The translations under genes and the position numbers were made by a program. Shown here in pieces: positions 16,524 to 24,788 of a stretch of DNA of 64,000 bases. The notes under the pieces were generated by a model, which was not told where the DNA came from, ran no database searches, and saw nothing but the letters and a program-made list of their open reading frames with translations. The stretch's first letter is position 1. Every line of letters begins with the position of its first letter. Source of the DNA: Caenimonas sedimenti (GTDB lineage: Bacteria; Pseudomonadota; Gammaproteobacteria; Burkholderiales; Burkholderiaceae_C); the NCBI RefSeq assembly GCF_007833165.1, contig NZ_VOBQ01000019.1, positions 62,001-126,000 of the forward strand, in the 5' to 3' direction.

Positions 16524-17444
16524 TTAGGCCTGGGCCTGCTGGATGCCCGCGACGACCCAGCCGCCGAAGCCGGTCCGCGGCTTCGTCAGGTGCCAGATCT
16601 CATCGAGGTCTTCCGGCACGGCGCCGTGCTGTTCCCGCACGCTGCCGGTGAAGCGGACGCTGACGATGTACTGGTCGGCTTCCTCGAACACCCCGGTCAC
16701 CTGCGCCTCCAGGCCGAACACTTCGGTGTTCTGTTTCTCATCGCCGCGTGCCCGGACTTCCTCGCCGATGACCTCGAACATCTCGGGCGTGAGGTAGTCG
16801 CGCAGCCGGTCGAGGTCGCGCGCATCGTTGGCCGCCTGCAGTGCCATGAACTGCGTCTTGGCGTTGCGCGAGAACGCGGCGACGTCGAAGTCGGCGGGAA
16901 TCGCGCCGGCCTGCGGCATGGCTGCGGCGCCGCCCAGGGCGGAGCCGATGCGGGTGCCGCCGCCCAAAGGCGTGCCCCCCAGCGGCGAGCCACCCAGCGA
17001 AGAGCGCTGCATGCCAGAGCCCGCCATGGCCGGCGACATGCCGGCGGCGGCGCGCTTGCGCATGATGAACGCGACCACCGCCAGACCCACCATCACGAGC
17101 AGACCGATCAGCATCATGTTGGCCATGGCTTCACCGAAGCCGAGGTGCGAGGCGAGCGCCATCAGGCCGATACCGGCGGCCAGGCCGGCCAGCGGGCCCA
17201 TCCAGCTGCGCTTGGTGGCGGCCGCGGCCGCGGCGGGTGCTGCCGCAGCGGCAGCCGTGCCGGCGGCCGGGGTGGCGGCGCCGGGCGTGTTCGGCGTGGC
17301 GGCCGGCGGGGTGGCCGGCTGCGTGGTCTGCTGGCGCTGCATCCCGCTGTTGCGGGCGCCGCCCAGGCGTTTGGCTTCGGCGTCCAGCGCGGCAGTCATG
17401 CCGAGCGCCAGGACGACGGCGAAAATGCCCAATGCTTTCTTCAT
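16524..17444 (-). CDS. Tim44-like domain membrane protein
   Basis: 306-residue protein with a signal-like N-terminus (MKKALGIFAVVLALGMTAAL). A low-complexity Ala/Pro/Thr stretch follows at about 40-80, then one or two hydrophobic segments (GPLAGLAAGIGLMAL and NMMLIGLLVMVGLAVVAFIM), a Gly/Ser-rich linker and a C-terminal Tim44-like domain starting near residue 195. That fold is shared with mitochondrial Tim44 and is common in proteobacterial inner-membrane proteins of unclear role. The ATG at 17444 has AAGGAG at good spacing, so the open frame beyond it is rejected. Convergent with the LysR gene (four bases apart). It is probably an envelope protein, not an import motor. Confidence 0.85.
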   Translation of the reverse strand: MKKALGIFAVVLALGMTAALDAEAKRLGGARNSGMQRQQTTQPATPPAATPNTPGAATPAAGTAAAAAAPAAAAAATKRSWMGPLAGLAAGIGLMALASHLGFGEAMANMMLIGLLVMVGLAVVAFIMRKRAAAGMSPAMAGSGMQRSSLGGSPLGGTPLGGGTRIGSALGGAAAMPQAGAIPADFDVAAFSRNAKTQFMALQAANDARDLDRLRDYLTPEMFEVIGEEVRARGDEKQNTEVFGLEAQVTGVFEEADQYIVSVRFTGSVREQHGAVPEDLDEIWHLTKPRTGFGGWVVAGIQQAQA

Positions 17445-17592
17445 GCGAATCTCCTTCAAGAGTGGCGCCAGGGTACACCCATTGACCTCGGCTGTGAAAG
17501 CAGAGTATCGCGACGTTTGACTCAGCAAAAGACGAACCCCGGCCCGGCCGCGGTTTCCGGCTTATCTTCCATGCTTTGCCCCAAGGACTCCG

Positions 17593-18813
17593 ATGAAGTT
17601 GAGGCGCATTGGCTGGGCCGCGCTCGGGCTGCTGGCAGCAGCCGCAACCGCGGGCTGGTTCAGCCTGGACAAGGAAACGCGCGGTTGGCTGGCCACGCTG
17701 CCGACCAACCGCGACCTGCTGTTCTGGAGCCAGCCCCAGCGGGATGCCGCCTTCCGCGCGCTCGATCGCCTGCCCGTGCTGGCCAAGTCGCGGCCCATCG
17801 CGCCAAGTGCCACGCCGATGCCGCTGCCGCCCGGCCCGACGCTGAAGCTGCCGCTGGACATCGACACCTTCATGGCCGGCCAACGCAGCGCGGCGCTGCT
17901 GGTGGTGCACGACGGCAAGATGCGGCTCGAACGCTATGGGCTCGACTTCGACGCCAACGGCCGCTGGACGGTCTTTTCGGTGGCGAAGTCCATCACCTCC
18001 ACCCTGGTCGGGGCCGCCATCCGCGACGGCCACATCCGCTCCATGGACGACAAGGTGACCGACTACATCCCGCAGATGAAAGGCTCCGCGTACGACGACG
18101 TGAGCGTGCGCCAGTTGCTGACCATGACCTCCGGCGTGCGCTGGAACGAAGACTACGCCGATCCGAACTCGGACGTCGCGCAGTTCACCAAGCACAAGCC
18201 CGAGGAAGGCGTCGACGCGCTCGTCAGCTACCTGCGGCGCCTGCCGCGCGAAGTGCCGGCCGGGACCCGGTGGAACTACAGCACCGGAGAAACCAACCTG
18301 GTCGGCATCCTGCTGAGCCAGGCGACCAGGAAACCGCTGGCGACCTACCTGTCGGAAAAGATCTGGGTACCCGCCGGCATGGAGCAGCCGGCCACCTGGA
18401 TCCTGAACCGGACCGGCCAGGAGATCAGCGGCTGCTGCATCCAGGCCGCGCCGCGTGACATCGCGCGCTTCGGGGTGTTCATCGCCGGCGGCGCCCGTGT
18501 CAATGGCCAGAGCATCGTTCCGGAGGGCTGGCTGGCCGAAGCCACCACGGCACGCACCGCCATCGGCCAGCCCGACCGCGGCTATGGCTATCAGTGGTGG
18601 ACCTACGCCGACGGCACCTTCGCCGGACGCGGCATCTTCGGCCAGGGCCTCTTCATCGACCCGAAGCGCAGGATCGTCGTCGTGACCAACGCCAATTGGG
18701 CCGGCGGCGCGCGCGACCCTGCCGCCAGGGATGCGCGGGAAGCTTTCTACCGGACGGTGCAGAAGGCAGTGGACGACGAGGCGGCCAGTGCGGGCGGCGC
18801 CGTCAAGCCGTGA
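17593..18813 (+). CDS. Serine hydrolase, class C beta-lactamase/NylB-like
   Basis: 406-residue hydrolase of the beta-lactamase class C/esterase superfamily, anchored or exported through an N-terminal hydrophobic segment (GWAALGLLAAAATAGW). The SxxK motif is SVAK at 129-132, and the tyrosine motif is in NYSTGETN near residue 234. DVSVRQLLTMTSGVRWNEDY is typical of the NylB (6-aminohexanoate-dimer hydrolase) and EstB-like branch. It probably hydrolyses an amide or ester in the periplasm and is unlikely to be a true resistance beta-lactamase. It stands alone, divergent from the Tim44-like gene. Confidence 0.85.
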   Translation: MKLRRIGWAALGLLAAAATAGWFSLDKETRGWLATLPTNRDLLFWSQPQRDAAFRALDRLPVLAKSRPIAPSATPMPLPPGPTLKLPLDIDTFMAGQRSAALLVVHDGKMRLERYGLDFDANGRWTVFSVAKSITSTLVGAAIRDGHIRSMDDKVTDYIPQMKGSAYDDVSVRQLLTMTSGVRWNEDYADPNSDVAQFTKHKPEEGVDALVSYLRRLPREVPAGTRWNYSTGETNLVGILLSQATRKPLATYLSEKIWVPAGMEQPATWILNRTGQEISGCCIQAAPRDIARFGVFIAGGARVNGQSIVPEGWLAEATTARTAIGQPDRGYGYQWWTYADGTFAGRGIFGQGLFIDPKRRIVVVTNANWAGGARDPAARDAREAFYRTVQKAVDDEAASAGGAVKP

Positions 18814-18828
18814 CGCACCCAGCCGGCA

Positions 18829-19104
18829 TCAGGCGTCGCGGCGCACCGAGGGGGAGTTCGCCACCTCGGCCGGCAAACGCTTGAGCAACCAGCGGATCGC
18901 GAAGGGCACGATGATGATGTCGTCCAGCACGCCGATGAACGGCAGGAAGTCAGGGACCACGTCGATCGGCGACACCAGGTAAAGCAAGATCAGCGCCGTG
19001 CCGACCTTGAGCCAGCCGGGCGCGGCGGGATGGCGCAGCGCGAACCAGAGCTGGCGCGCATCGCCTCGCACCACCGTCCAGAGCAAGGCAACCCGTTTCC
19101 ACAT
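18829..19104 (-). CDS. YkvA-type DUF1232 membrane protein
   Basis: Small 91-residue inner-membrane protein of the DUF1232/YkvA family, function unknown. The family signature is clear: LLYLVSPIDVVPDFLPFIGVLDD, with hydrophobic helices either side. The ATG at 19104 is preceded by AAGGAAGCATC and gives the usual family length; the longer open frame lacks sense. Convergent with the serine hydrolase gene (15 bases apart). Confidence 0.88.
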   Translation of the reverse strand: MWKRVALLWTVVRGDARQLWFALRHPAAPGWLKVGTALILLYLVSPIDVVPDFLPFIGVLDDIIIVPFAIRWLLKRLPAEVANSPSVRRDA

Positions 19105-19214
19105 GATGCTTCCTTTCGTGCCGGCTTCCGCAGCCGGCGCTTGGCCGCACATGGCACCGGCCGCGCCGGATTCAAGAGGCGCCAGGTGCGACACTGCGCC
19201 CAGGAGGATTGGCG

Positions 19215-20294
19215 ATGGAAGGTCAGTGCCGGAGCGGCCGCGGATGGCTCAGCCGTGGCGCGTGCATGCTGCTGGCGTTCGCCGCCGCGGCAGGCGCGGC
19301 CGAGCCACCCACCGCCCGTTTCATCGAGCCGCCACGCCAGGTAGTGGCCGGCCAAGCCTTCGACCTTCGCTTCGAACTGCACAACCCCGGGGAGGCGGTC
19401 AACTACAGCCGCCTGCAGTTCGACTTGCCGCCGGGCTTCCTGCTCGCCGCCCCGGCCGGGCCGGACTGCGTGGCGCGCTTTTCGCCGCAAGACCGGCAAC
19501 TGGTCTACGAAGGGCCACTCGAACCGGGCCAGCGCTCGCCCTGCCGCGTGCGCCTGGTGGTGGCGCCGGACACATCCACCCATGCGAGCCTGCAGGTGCG
19601 TGTGTTCACGCCGCCGGAGCGTCACGCGGGCGACGTGGTGCCCCTGGAGATCGGCCAGCCGGTGGCGCCGGCCGCGGTGACGCTGGGCGGCTTCGGCATC
19701 ACGCGCGCCGGCCTGGTGGTGATGGGACTCCTCGCGCTCGGCGGCCTGTGGATGCTGGCGCAGCACTTGCGCGCACGGACGGGGCGCGGCGCGCGGGCCC
19801 AACGCGGGTTCGAGCAGGGATTGCCGCTGGTGGTGGTGTTCTGCCTGGGCTTCCTCGCGTACTTCGGCTCCATGGCATGGGACGATGCCCGCACGCTGCA
19901 AGCCTGGCAGACGGCGCGCTGCGACGTGCTGGACGCCAACGTCCGGCATGAAAGCGCTGGCGGATCCAGCCGGGCGGCGCCACGCAACCCGGCCACGGAG
20001 AAGGTCCACAAGCCGGTGTTCTCGCTGCGCTATGACGTGAACGGCCGCAGCATGCAGTCGATCGGCTTTTCGACAGAGAGCCGGCTCAGCTACACGGCGG
20101 GCGAAGTGGCCGAAGTGCTGGACGATTTCCAGCGCGCCGGCAGCGTGCCTTGCTGGTACGACCCCGAGGTGCCCGGCCGCGTGATGGTCCTGCGCGGCTT
20201 CGGCGGCGCGTACTTCTTCGCGCTCATCCCGCTGGGTGTGCTGGCGCTGCTGGCTTGGGCGGTTGGGCCGCGGCGCCGCCGGACGCGAACCTGA
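19215..20294 (+). CDS. Exported membrane protein with C-terminal DUF3592-like domain
   Basis: 359 residues, function unknown. A signal peptide (ACMLLAFAAAAGAAE) is followed by a beta-rich extracytoplasmic domain (about 25-145) resembling bacterial DUF11-type repeat modules. A membrane span (GLVVMGLLALGGLWMLA) and another (GLPLVVVFCLGFLAYF) precede a DUF3592-like region, where VFSLRYDVNGRSMQSIGFST and a final GRVMVLRG segment stand out; the protein ends in a last hydrophobic helix. AGGAGG at 19202-19207 fixes the ATG at 19215 rather than TTG at 19209. Its last 71 bases overlap the convergent hemerythrin gene. Confidence 0.7.
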   Translation: MEGQCRSGRGWLSRGACMLLAFAAAAGAAEPPTARFIEPPRQVVAGQAFDLRFELHNPGEAVNYSRLQFDLPPGFLLAAPAGPDCVARFSPQDRQLVYEGPLEPGQRSPCRVRLVVAPDTSTHASLQVRVFTPPERHAGDVVPLEIGQPVAPAAVTLGGFGITRAGLVVMGLLALGGLWMLAQHLRARTGRGARAQRGFEQGLPLVVVFCLGFLAYFGSMAWDDARTLQAWQTARCDVLDANVRHESAGGSSRAAPRNPATEKVHKPVFSLRYDVNGRSMQSIGFSTESRLSYTAGEVAEVLDDFQRAGSVPCWYDPEVPGRVMVLRGFGGAYFFALIPLGVLALLAWAVGPRRRRTRT

Positions 20295-20835
20295 CGTCAC
20301 GCCGCCGCTTCATGTCGTCACCCATCGCCGCCAGCGCCTGCGCGTCCATCGCCGCGCGTGCCGCCGGATAGGCGACCTGCTCTTCCGCCACGATGTGCGA
20401 GGCGTAGAGGTTGGCGAATGCGTCGATCGCAGCGCTTTCGTCCGGCTGCAGCGTGCCCAGCTGGCCTGCCGAGATTGGCGTCAGCAGCCCGCGGACATGC
20501 GCCCACTGGCTCTCCATCTCGACGTGCTCCGCCTGCAGCTGCCGCACCGTCCGCGTCACCGCGGGGTCCCCCGCGGCCAGCAGCGGCGGGAACACGTGCA
20601 ACTCCTCGTCCTGGTGATGCGGCGGCGCCGCCTGGTCGAAGTAGCGCATCACGTCGACGGCAGCCTGCTGAGCCTGCCCGTCCGCGCCGTGCGTGCCAAG
20701 GTGCTCGCGCAGGCGCTGCAGCAAGGCCAGCGTGCGGTGCAGCCGTTCATGGCACGCCTCCAGCATGCCGAACGGTTGCTCGAAGCTCGGGCCCGGTGCC
20801 GAGCCGGGCGCCTGGATCTGGGTGGGGCGGGTCAT
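20224..20835 (-). CDS. Hemerythrin HHE-domain protein
   Basis: 203-residue cytoplasmic protein with a four-helix hemerythrin fold, expected to bind a di-iron centre and sense or buffer oxygen, nitric oxide or peroxide. Metal-ligand motifs in order are ACHERLH, HHQDEELHVFPPLL, LQAEHVEMESQW and LYASHIVAEEQ. The C-terminal tail (about 180-203) is Pro/Ala rich and lies in the part overlapping the convergent gene, so a shorter functional end is possible. The ATG at 20835 removes an unlikely N-terminal extension. Divergent from the TetR gene with a 94-base gap. Confidence 0.88.
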   Translation of the reverse strand: MTRPTQIQAPGSAPGPSFEQPFGMLEACHERLHRTLALLQRLREHLGTHGADGQAQQAAVDVMRYFDQAAPPHHQDEELHVFPPLLAAGDPAVTRTVRQLQAEHVEMESQWAHVRGLLTPISAGQLGTLQPDESAAIDAFANLYASHIVAEEQVAYPAARAAMDAQALAAMGDDMKRRRDVRFASGGAAAQPPKPAAPAHPAG

Positions 20836-20889
20836 GGCGGCCAGTATCGCGCCGGGCAAGCACGCATGGACGCGGCCACCCATTTAACT

Positions 20890-20913
20890 TACTTGCGAAG
20901 CCGCCAACAAGTA
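20890..20913. promoter_or_regulatory. Inverted repeat, candidate TetR operator
   Basis: TACTTG (20890-20895) and CAAGTA (20908-20913) are exact inverted copies 12 bases apart, overlapping the candidate -35 box and spacer of the TetR promoter. The position suits autoregulation by the TetR protein at 20930. Confidence 0.4.
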
Positions 20914-20921
20914 TCTACACT
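20893..20921 (+). promoter_or_regulatory. Candidate sigma-70 promoter giving a leaderless tetR transcript
   Basis: TTGCGA (20893-20898), 17-base spacer, TACACT (20916-20921). The ATG at 20930 follows eight bases later with no Shine-Dalgarno sequence, so transcription should begin at or next to the start codon. Confidence 0.45.
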
Positions 20922-20929
20922 CGCGCCCC

Positions 20930-21589
20930 ATGCAAACCGCCACGGCGCCCGCCGGCACCGCATCCACCACCAGGCCACCCCGCCGCAAGCAGGCGGAGCG
21001 CGTGGCGGAGTCCGACCGGCGGATGATCGACGCGGCCATGCGGCTGATCGCGAGCGGCGGCTACAGCCAGACCACGCTGGCCAACATCGGTGTCGAAGCC
21101 GGCTACAGCCGGGGCCTGGTGCAGCACCGCTTCGGCTCCAAGGACAAGTTGCTGGAAGCCTTGATCAACCAGGTGGCCAACGACCACCGCGAACGCCTGC
21201 TGCCCAAGCTGCGCGGCCTGGCCGGCATCGAGGCGCTGGAATGCGAGATCGACAGCTACCTGGAGGGTGTCGACCAGCCTTCCGTGAGCTCGCGCGCCTT
21301 TTTCGTGCTGATGCTCGAGTCGATCGGACCCGCGCCGCATGTGCGCCAGGTTTTCGCGGAGATCAGCAAGCGCTGGCACGATGCACTGGCCGGGCAGATC
21401 CGCAAGGGCCAGAAAGCCGGCGAGATCCGAAAAGACGTGGATGCCGCGATGGAAGCGCAACTGCTCATCGCCGCGGTCCGCGGCCTGCGCATGCAGTCGA
21501 TGCTGTCGCCCGAAACAAGCCGGATCGCCCTTCCGCTCGCCGCGCTGAAGCGCGACCTGCGGCGGCGCCTGCTCGCGCCGCCCCGCTGA
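20930..21589 (+). CDS. TetR/AcrR-family regulator of the following CoA operon
   Basis: 219-residue repressor. The helix-turn-helix spans about residues 30-75 (DAAMRLIASGGYSQTTLANIGVEAGYSRGLVQHRFGSKDKLLEAL); the rest is a helical ligand-binding domain. It is 35 bases upstream of the DUF35 gene and is followed without interruption by seven co-oriented genes, so local control is the natural inference. The ligand is probably an acyl-CoA or the parent acid. An inverted repeat overlaps its own promoter. Confidence 0.92.
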   Translation: MQTATAPAGTASTTRPPRRKQAERVAESDRRMIDAAMRLIASGGYSQTTLANIGVEAGYSRGLVQHRFGSKDKLLEALINQVANDHRERLLPKLRGLAGIEALECEIDSYLEGVDQPSVSSRAFFVLMLESIGPAPHVRQVFAEISKRWHDALAGQIRKGQKAGEIRKDVDAAMEAQLLIAAVRGLRMQSMLSPETSRIALPLAALKRDLRRRLLAPPR

Positions 21590-21624
21590 GCGCCCGGCCT
21601 TCCGATCCCCATCCCACCCCCGCC

Positions 21625-21993
21625 ATGAATGAACCTTCCCAGGTGATGACGTTGCTGCTGGCGCTCTGCGCACGCTGCGGCGGCCACACGTTCCCGGCCG
21701 GCACCTACGGCTGCCGCGTGTGTGGCGCGCCAGCGCAGCAGCTGCGGCCCGTGGCGTGCGAAGCCGCGACGCTGCGCAACGCGGTGACGGTGCACAGCGA
21801 GCTCGCGCCGGGGTTGCCCGTGCCCTGCGTCATCGGCGAGGTCGAGCTGGCGCCCGGCCTCATCGAAGAGGCGCTGATCGACGTCGCGTCCGAGGCGCAG
21901 CTCACGCTCGGGATGTCGCTGCGGCCCGTCTGCGGCAATGACGCCGCCGGCAAGCCGCTGTGGCGCTTCGTCCCCGCCGGAGCCGCAAGATGA
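21625..21993 (+). CDS. DUF35 OB-fold/zinc-ribbon partner protein
   Basis: 122-residue acyl-CoA-associated OB-fold protein. A four-cysteine zinc ribbon (C15, C18, C30, C33) is followed by an OB-fold region (VHSELAPGLPVPCVIGEVEL, then GMSLRPVC). DUF35 proteins form obligate complexes with thiolase-like partners, as in Ltp2/ChsH2 aldolase, BbsA/BbsB and PhlB/PhlC. The next gene starts inside its stop codon (ATGA) and encodes exactly such a partner. The start is the ATG at 21625, the first Met ahead of the zinc ribbon; no strong ribosome site is seen. Confidence 0.88.
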   Translation: MNEPSQVMTLLLALCARCGGHTFPAGTYGCRVCGAPAQQLRPVACEAATLRNAVTVHSELAPGLPVPCVIGEVELAPGLIEEALIDVASEAQLTLGMSLRPVCGNDAAGKPLWRFVPAGAAR

Positions 21994-23144
21994 GCGAACT
22001 CCTGCAGCGCAACCCGGTCCACGTGATCGGCATCGGGATGCACCCCTACCAGTTCCCGACGGAGACGCCCTACGTGCAACTGGGACTGCATGCGATCCGG
22101 GAAGCGCTGGCCGATGCGGGCATCGAATGGAAGCAGCTGCCGCTCGCGGTGGTCGGTACCGCGGCGCTCGGCATGGCCACCGGCCGCGTCATGCTGCGGC
22201 ATCTCGGCTCCAGCGGCCTGGAAGTGGAACAGGTGGAAAACGCCTCCGCTTCAGGGTCGACCGCCTTCCGCATCGCGTGCCTGCAGGTCGCGGCGGGCGA
22301 ACGCGACGCCGCCCTCGCCGTCGGTGTGGACAAGTTTGGCGACGGTCGCCGCGCGGTGCTGAAAGACGGCCTGGCGCCGCTCAGTCCGACAGCCAACATC
22401 CCGCTGGTCAAGTTCGCGCTGTTGGCCCGGCGCTGCATGCGTGAGTACGGCCTGACGCTGGAAGACCTGGGTCACGTGGCCGTGAAGAACCATGGGAACG
22501 CGGCGCTCAATCCCTACGCCCAGTTCCGCAAACCGCGCACGCTGGAGCAGGTGCTGGGCGGCGCCAAGATTGCGGGCGACCTCACGGGCCTGCAATGCAC
22601 GCCGCGCGGCGAAGGCGCGGCCGCCGTGATCGTCGCCAGTGAAGACGGGTTGCGGCGCCTGGGCGTCGACCGGCGCCGTGCCATCCGCGTGCTTTCGTCG
22701 GTCTCCACCAGCGAGCGCCTCGCCGATGAAGCACCGCCCGGCGTGCCGCCGATCGTGGAGATGGTGCGCGAGTCGTCGCAGGCGGCCCTCGACGCGGCCG
22801 GCCTCCATGCCAAAGACCTCGACCTCGTCGAGCTGCACGACGCCTTCAGCATCGAGGAGATCGTCTACAGCGAGGCCATCGGCGTCTGCGGCCGCGGCGA
22901 GGGCGCGCGCTACCTGCGCAGCGGCGCGTCCGCCATCGGGGGAGACTGCGCCATCAATGCATCGGGCGGTCTGATCGGCATGGGCCACCCGCTCGGCCCG
23001 ACGGGCATTGGCCAGGTGGCCGAGATCGTGCGGCAGTTGCGCGGCGAAGCCACCGGCCGCCAGCACCCCGGGGCCCGCGTGGGCCTGGCCCACATGATCG
23101 GCCTCGGGTCGGTTGCCGTCGCCCACGTTCTCGCCCGCGAATAA
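21990..23144 (+). CDS. Thiolase-like protein with Ser in place of the nucleophilic Cys (Ltp2/BbsB-type)
   Basis: 384-residue thiolase-superfamily protein of the lipid-transfer/SCP2 branch. Where thiolases carry the acylated cysteine, the sequence reads ENASASGS, with Ser86 encoded by TCC at 22245-22247. The second catalytic cysteine is also missing: the C-terminal block reads LAHMIGLGS (Met369 at that place). His333 in GMGHPLGPTG and the ELHDAF motif are retained. This fits a non-thiolytic reaction such as the retro-aldol cleavage done by Ltp2 with its DUF35 partner. Translation overlaps the DUF35 gene by four bases, strongly suggesting a two-subunit enzyme. The motif changes are seen; the reaction is inferred. 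Confidence 0.85.
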   Translation: MSELLQRNPVHVIGIGMHPYQFPTETPYVQLGLHAIREALADAGIEWKQLPLAVVGTAALGMATGRVMLRHLGSSGLEVEQVENASASGSTAFRIACLQVAAGERDAALAVGVDKFGDGRRAVLKDGLAPLSPTANIPLVKFALLARRCMREYGLTLEDLGHVAVKNHGNAALNPYAQFRKPRTLEQVLGGAKIAGDLTGLQCTPRGEGAAAVIVASEDGLRRLGVDRRRAIRVLSSVSTSERLADEAPPGVPPIVEMVRESSQAALDAAGLHAKDLDLVELHDAFSIEEIVYSEAIGVCGRGEGARYLRSGASAIGGDCAINASGGLIGMGHPLGPTGIGQVAEIVRQLRGEATGRQHPGARVGLAHMIGLGSVAVAHVLARE

Positions 23145-23156
23145 GGATTGCGCCGA

Positions 23157-23948
23157 ATGAACTTCGAAACCCTGTTGTACGAGGTCCGCGACGGCGTCGC
23201 GCTCGTCACCTTGAACCGGCCCGACCGGATGAACTCGATTGGCGGCCCGATGAAGGACGAGCTGCGAATCGTCTTCACCGACCTCGCCCGCAACGACGAC
23301 AGCGTGCGCACCGTCGTCATCACCGGCGCGGGCGACAAGGCCTTCTGCGCAGGCGCGGACATCAAGGAGCGCGCCGGTTCCACGCTGCCGTTGCCGGCGT
23401 ATCACCTGAAGCAGAAGGCGACGCACGAACTCTTCCGGACGATCGAGACGTTCGAGAAGCCCGTGATCGCGGCCATCAACGGCGTCGCGCTCGGCGGCGG
23501 GCTGGAGATCGCCCTGTGCGCGGACGTGCGCATCGCGGCGCGGCACGCCAAGCTGGGTTTGCCCGAAGCACGCATCGGCGCCCTGCCCGCGGCCGGGGGC
23601 ACGCAGCGCCTGCCGCGGCTGGTCGGACCCGGCTGGGCCAAGCAGCTGATGCTGACCTGCGACCACATCGACGCCGAGCAGGCTTTGCGCATCGGCCTGG
23701 TGACGGAAGTGACCGACGCCGGCCAGCTGCTGCCCGCCGCGCTGGCCATGGCGGCCCGCATGGCGGCGAATGCGCCGCTCTCCCTGCGCTTCATCAAGCA
23801 CGCGATCGACCTGGGCCTGCAAGTCGGCATCGAAGCAGGGCTGGAATACGAACGCTACGCCGCGGCCATCGTCGTCAGCAGCGAAGACCGCAAGGAAGGC
23901 ATGCGCGCCTTCGTCGAGAAGCGCAAGCCCGTGTTTCGCGGCATCTGA
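23157..23948 (+). CDS. Enoyl-CoA hydratase with canonical active site
   Basis: 263-residue crotonase that should add water to a trans-2-enoyl-CoA. Both catalytic glutamates are present: Glu117 in GGGLE and Glu137 in PEARIG. The oxyanion hole FCAGADIKE lies at about 63-71. This contrasts with the two glutamate-less crotonases at 4775-6330. It lies 12 bases after the thiolase-like gene, and its product could be the beta-hydroxyacyl-CoA cleaved by that protein. The ATG at 23157 is chosen over a TTG at 23148. Confidence 0.92.
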   Translation: MNFETLLYEVRDGVALVTLNRPDRMNSIGGPMKDELRIVFTDLARNDDSVRTVVITGAGDKAFCAGADIKERAGSTLPLPAYHLKQKATHELFRTIETFEKPVIAAINGVALGGGLEIALCADVRIAARHAKLGLPEARIGALPAAGGTQRLPRLVGPGWAKQLMLTCDHIDAEQALRIGLVTEVTDAGQLLPAALAMAARMAANAPLSLRFIKHAIDLGLQVGIEAGLEYERYAAAIVVSSEDRKEGMRAFVEKRKPVFRGI

Positions 23949-23965
23949 AACCAACAGGAACATCG

Positions 23966-24778
23966 ATGGACTTGAATCTGAGGGGCCGCACGGCGTTCAT
24001 CACCGGCGGCGGCCAGGGCGTCGGGCGTGGCATCGCGCTGCAGCTGGCCGAGGAAGGGGCGCGGGTCGCGGTCAACGACTTCTTCGCCGAGCGCGCCGAA
24101 GCCGTGGCCGCGGAGATCCGCGCCGCCGGCGGCCAGGCGCACGCGGCACCCGCCGACATCACCGACAAGGCCGCCATCGAAGCCGCGATCGCCGGTGCCG
24201 TCCAGGCGCTCGGTCCCATCGACATCCTGGTGAACAACGCCGGCGTCACGGTGGAGCGCCGCGAGAAGGGCGGCATGGCGCCGCTGTTCCTGGAGACGCA
24301 GCCGGACGACTGGGAGAAGATTCTCGCGCTCAACGTGTGGGGCATGCTGCATTGCTGCCATGCCGTGCTGCCCGGCATGCGCGAGCGCCGCTGGGGCAAG
24401 ATCGTCAACATCATGTCCGAAGCGGGCCGGGCCGGCGAGGCTCGGCTCGCCGTGTATTCCGGCGCCAAGGCCGCCATGCTCGGCTTCGCCAAGGCGATCG
24501 CGCAGGAGCATGGGCGCGACTGCATCAACGTGAACACGATCGCGCTGGGTGCCGTGTCGCACGAGGGCATCAAGAAGGGACCGCTGTCCCCGGAAGCCAC
24601 GCCCGAGACGGACGAGCGGCTGGGCAAGATGCTGGGCGCCTACCCGATCGCGCGCGGGCTGCGGCGCCTCTCGCGGCCGGACGATGTCGCGCCGCTTGTC
24701 TGTCTGCTGGCCTCGGACCGCGCTGCCTACATCACGGGGCAGAGCATCGGCGTGAGCGGCGGCTACGTGATGCTTTGA
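23966..24778 (+). CDS. Short-chain dehydrogenase/reductase
   Basis: 270-residue NAD(P)-dependent oxidoreductase. It has the cofactor motif GGGQGVGRG at about 13-21, NNAG near residue 91, a catalytic serine in NIMSEAGR and the YxxxK pair in YSGAKAAMLGF. The aspartate-free position after the second strand (NDFFAER) leaves the NAD/NADP preference open. It sits 17 bases after the hydratase gene. Likely roles are oxidation of a 3-hydroxyacyl-CoA or reduction of an aldehyde or ketone released by the aldolase-like pair. A shorter start has no support. Confidence 0.9.
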   Translation: MDLNLRGRTAFITGGGQGVGRGIALQLAEEGARVAVNDFFAERAEAVAAEIRAAGGQAHAAPADITDKAAIEAAIAGAVQALGPIDILVNNAGVTVERREKGGMAPLFLETQPDDWEKILALNVWGMLHCCHAVLPGMRERRWGKIVNIMSEAGRAGEARLAVYSGAKAAMLGFAKAIAQEHGRDCINVNTIALGAVSHEGIKKGPLSPEATPETDERLGKMLGAYPIARGLRRLSRPDDVAPLVCLLASDRAAYITGQSIGVSGGYVML

Positions 24779-24788
24779 GGGGCGACGC

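Noticed and set aside
17593..18813. Antibiotic-resistance beta-lactamase
   Set aside because: The SxxK serine is present, but the sequence fits the NylB/EstB-like hydrolase branch, with YST rather than the YxN of AmpC-type enzymes.
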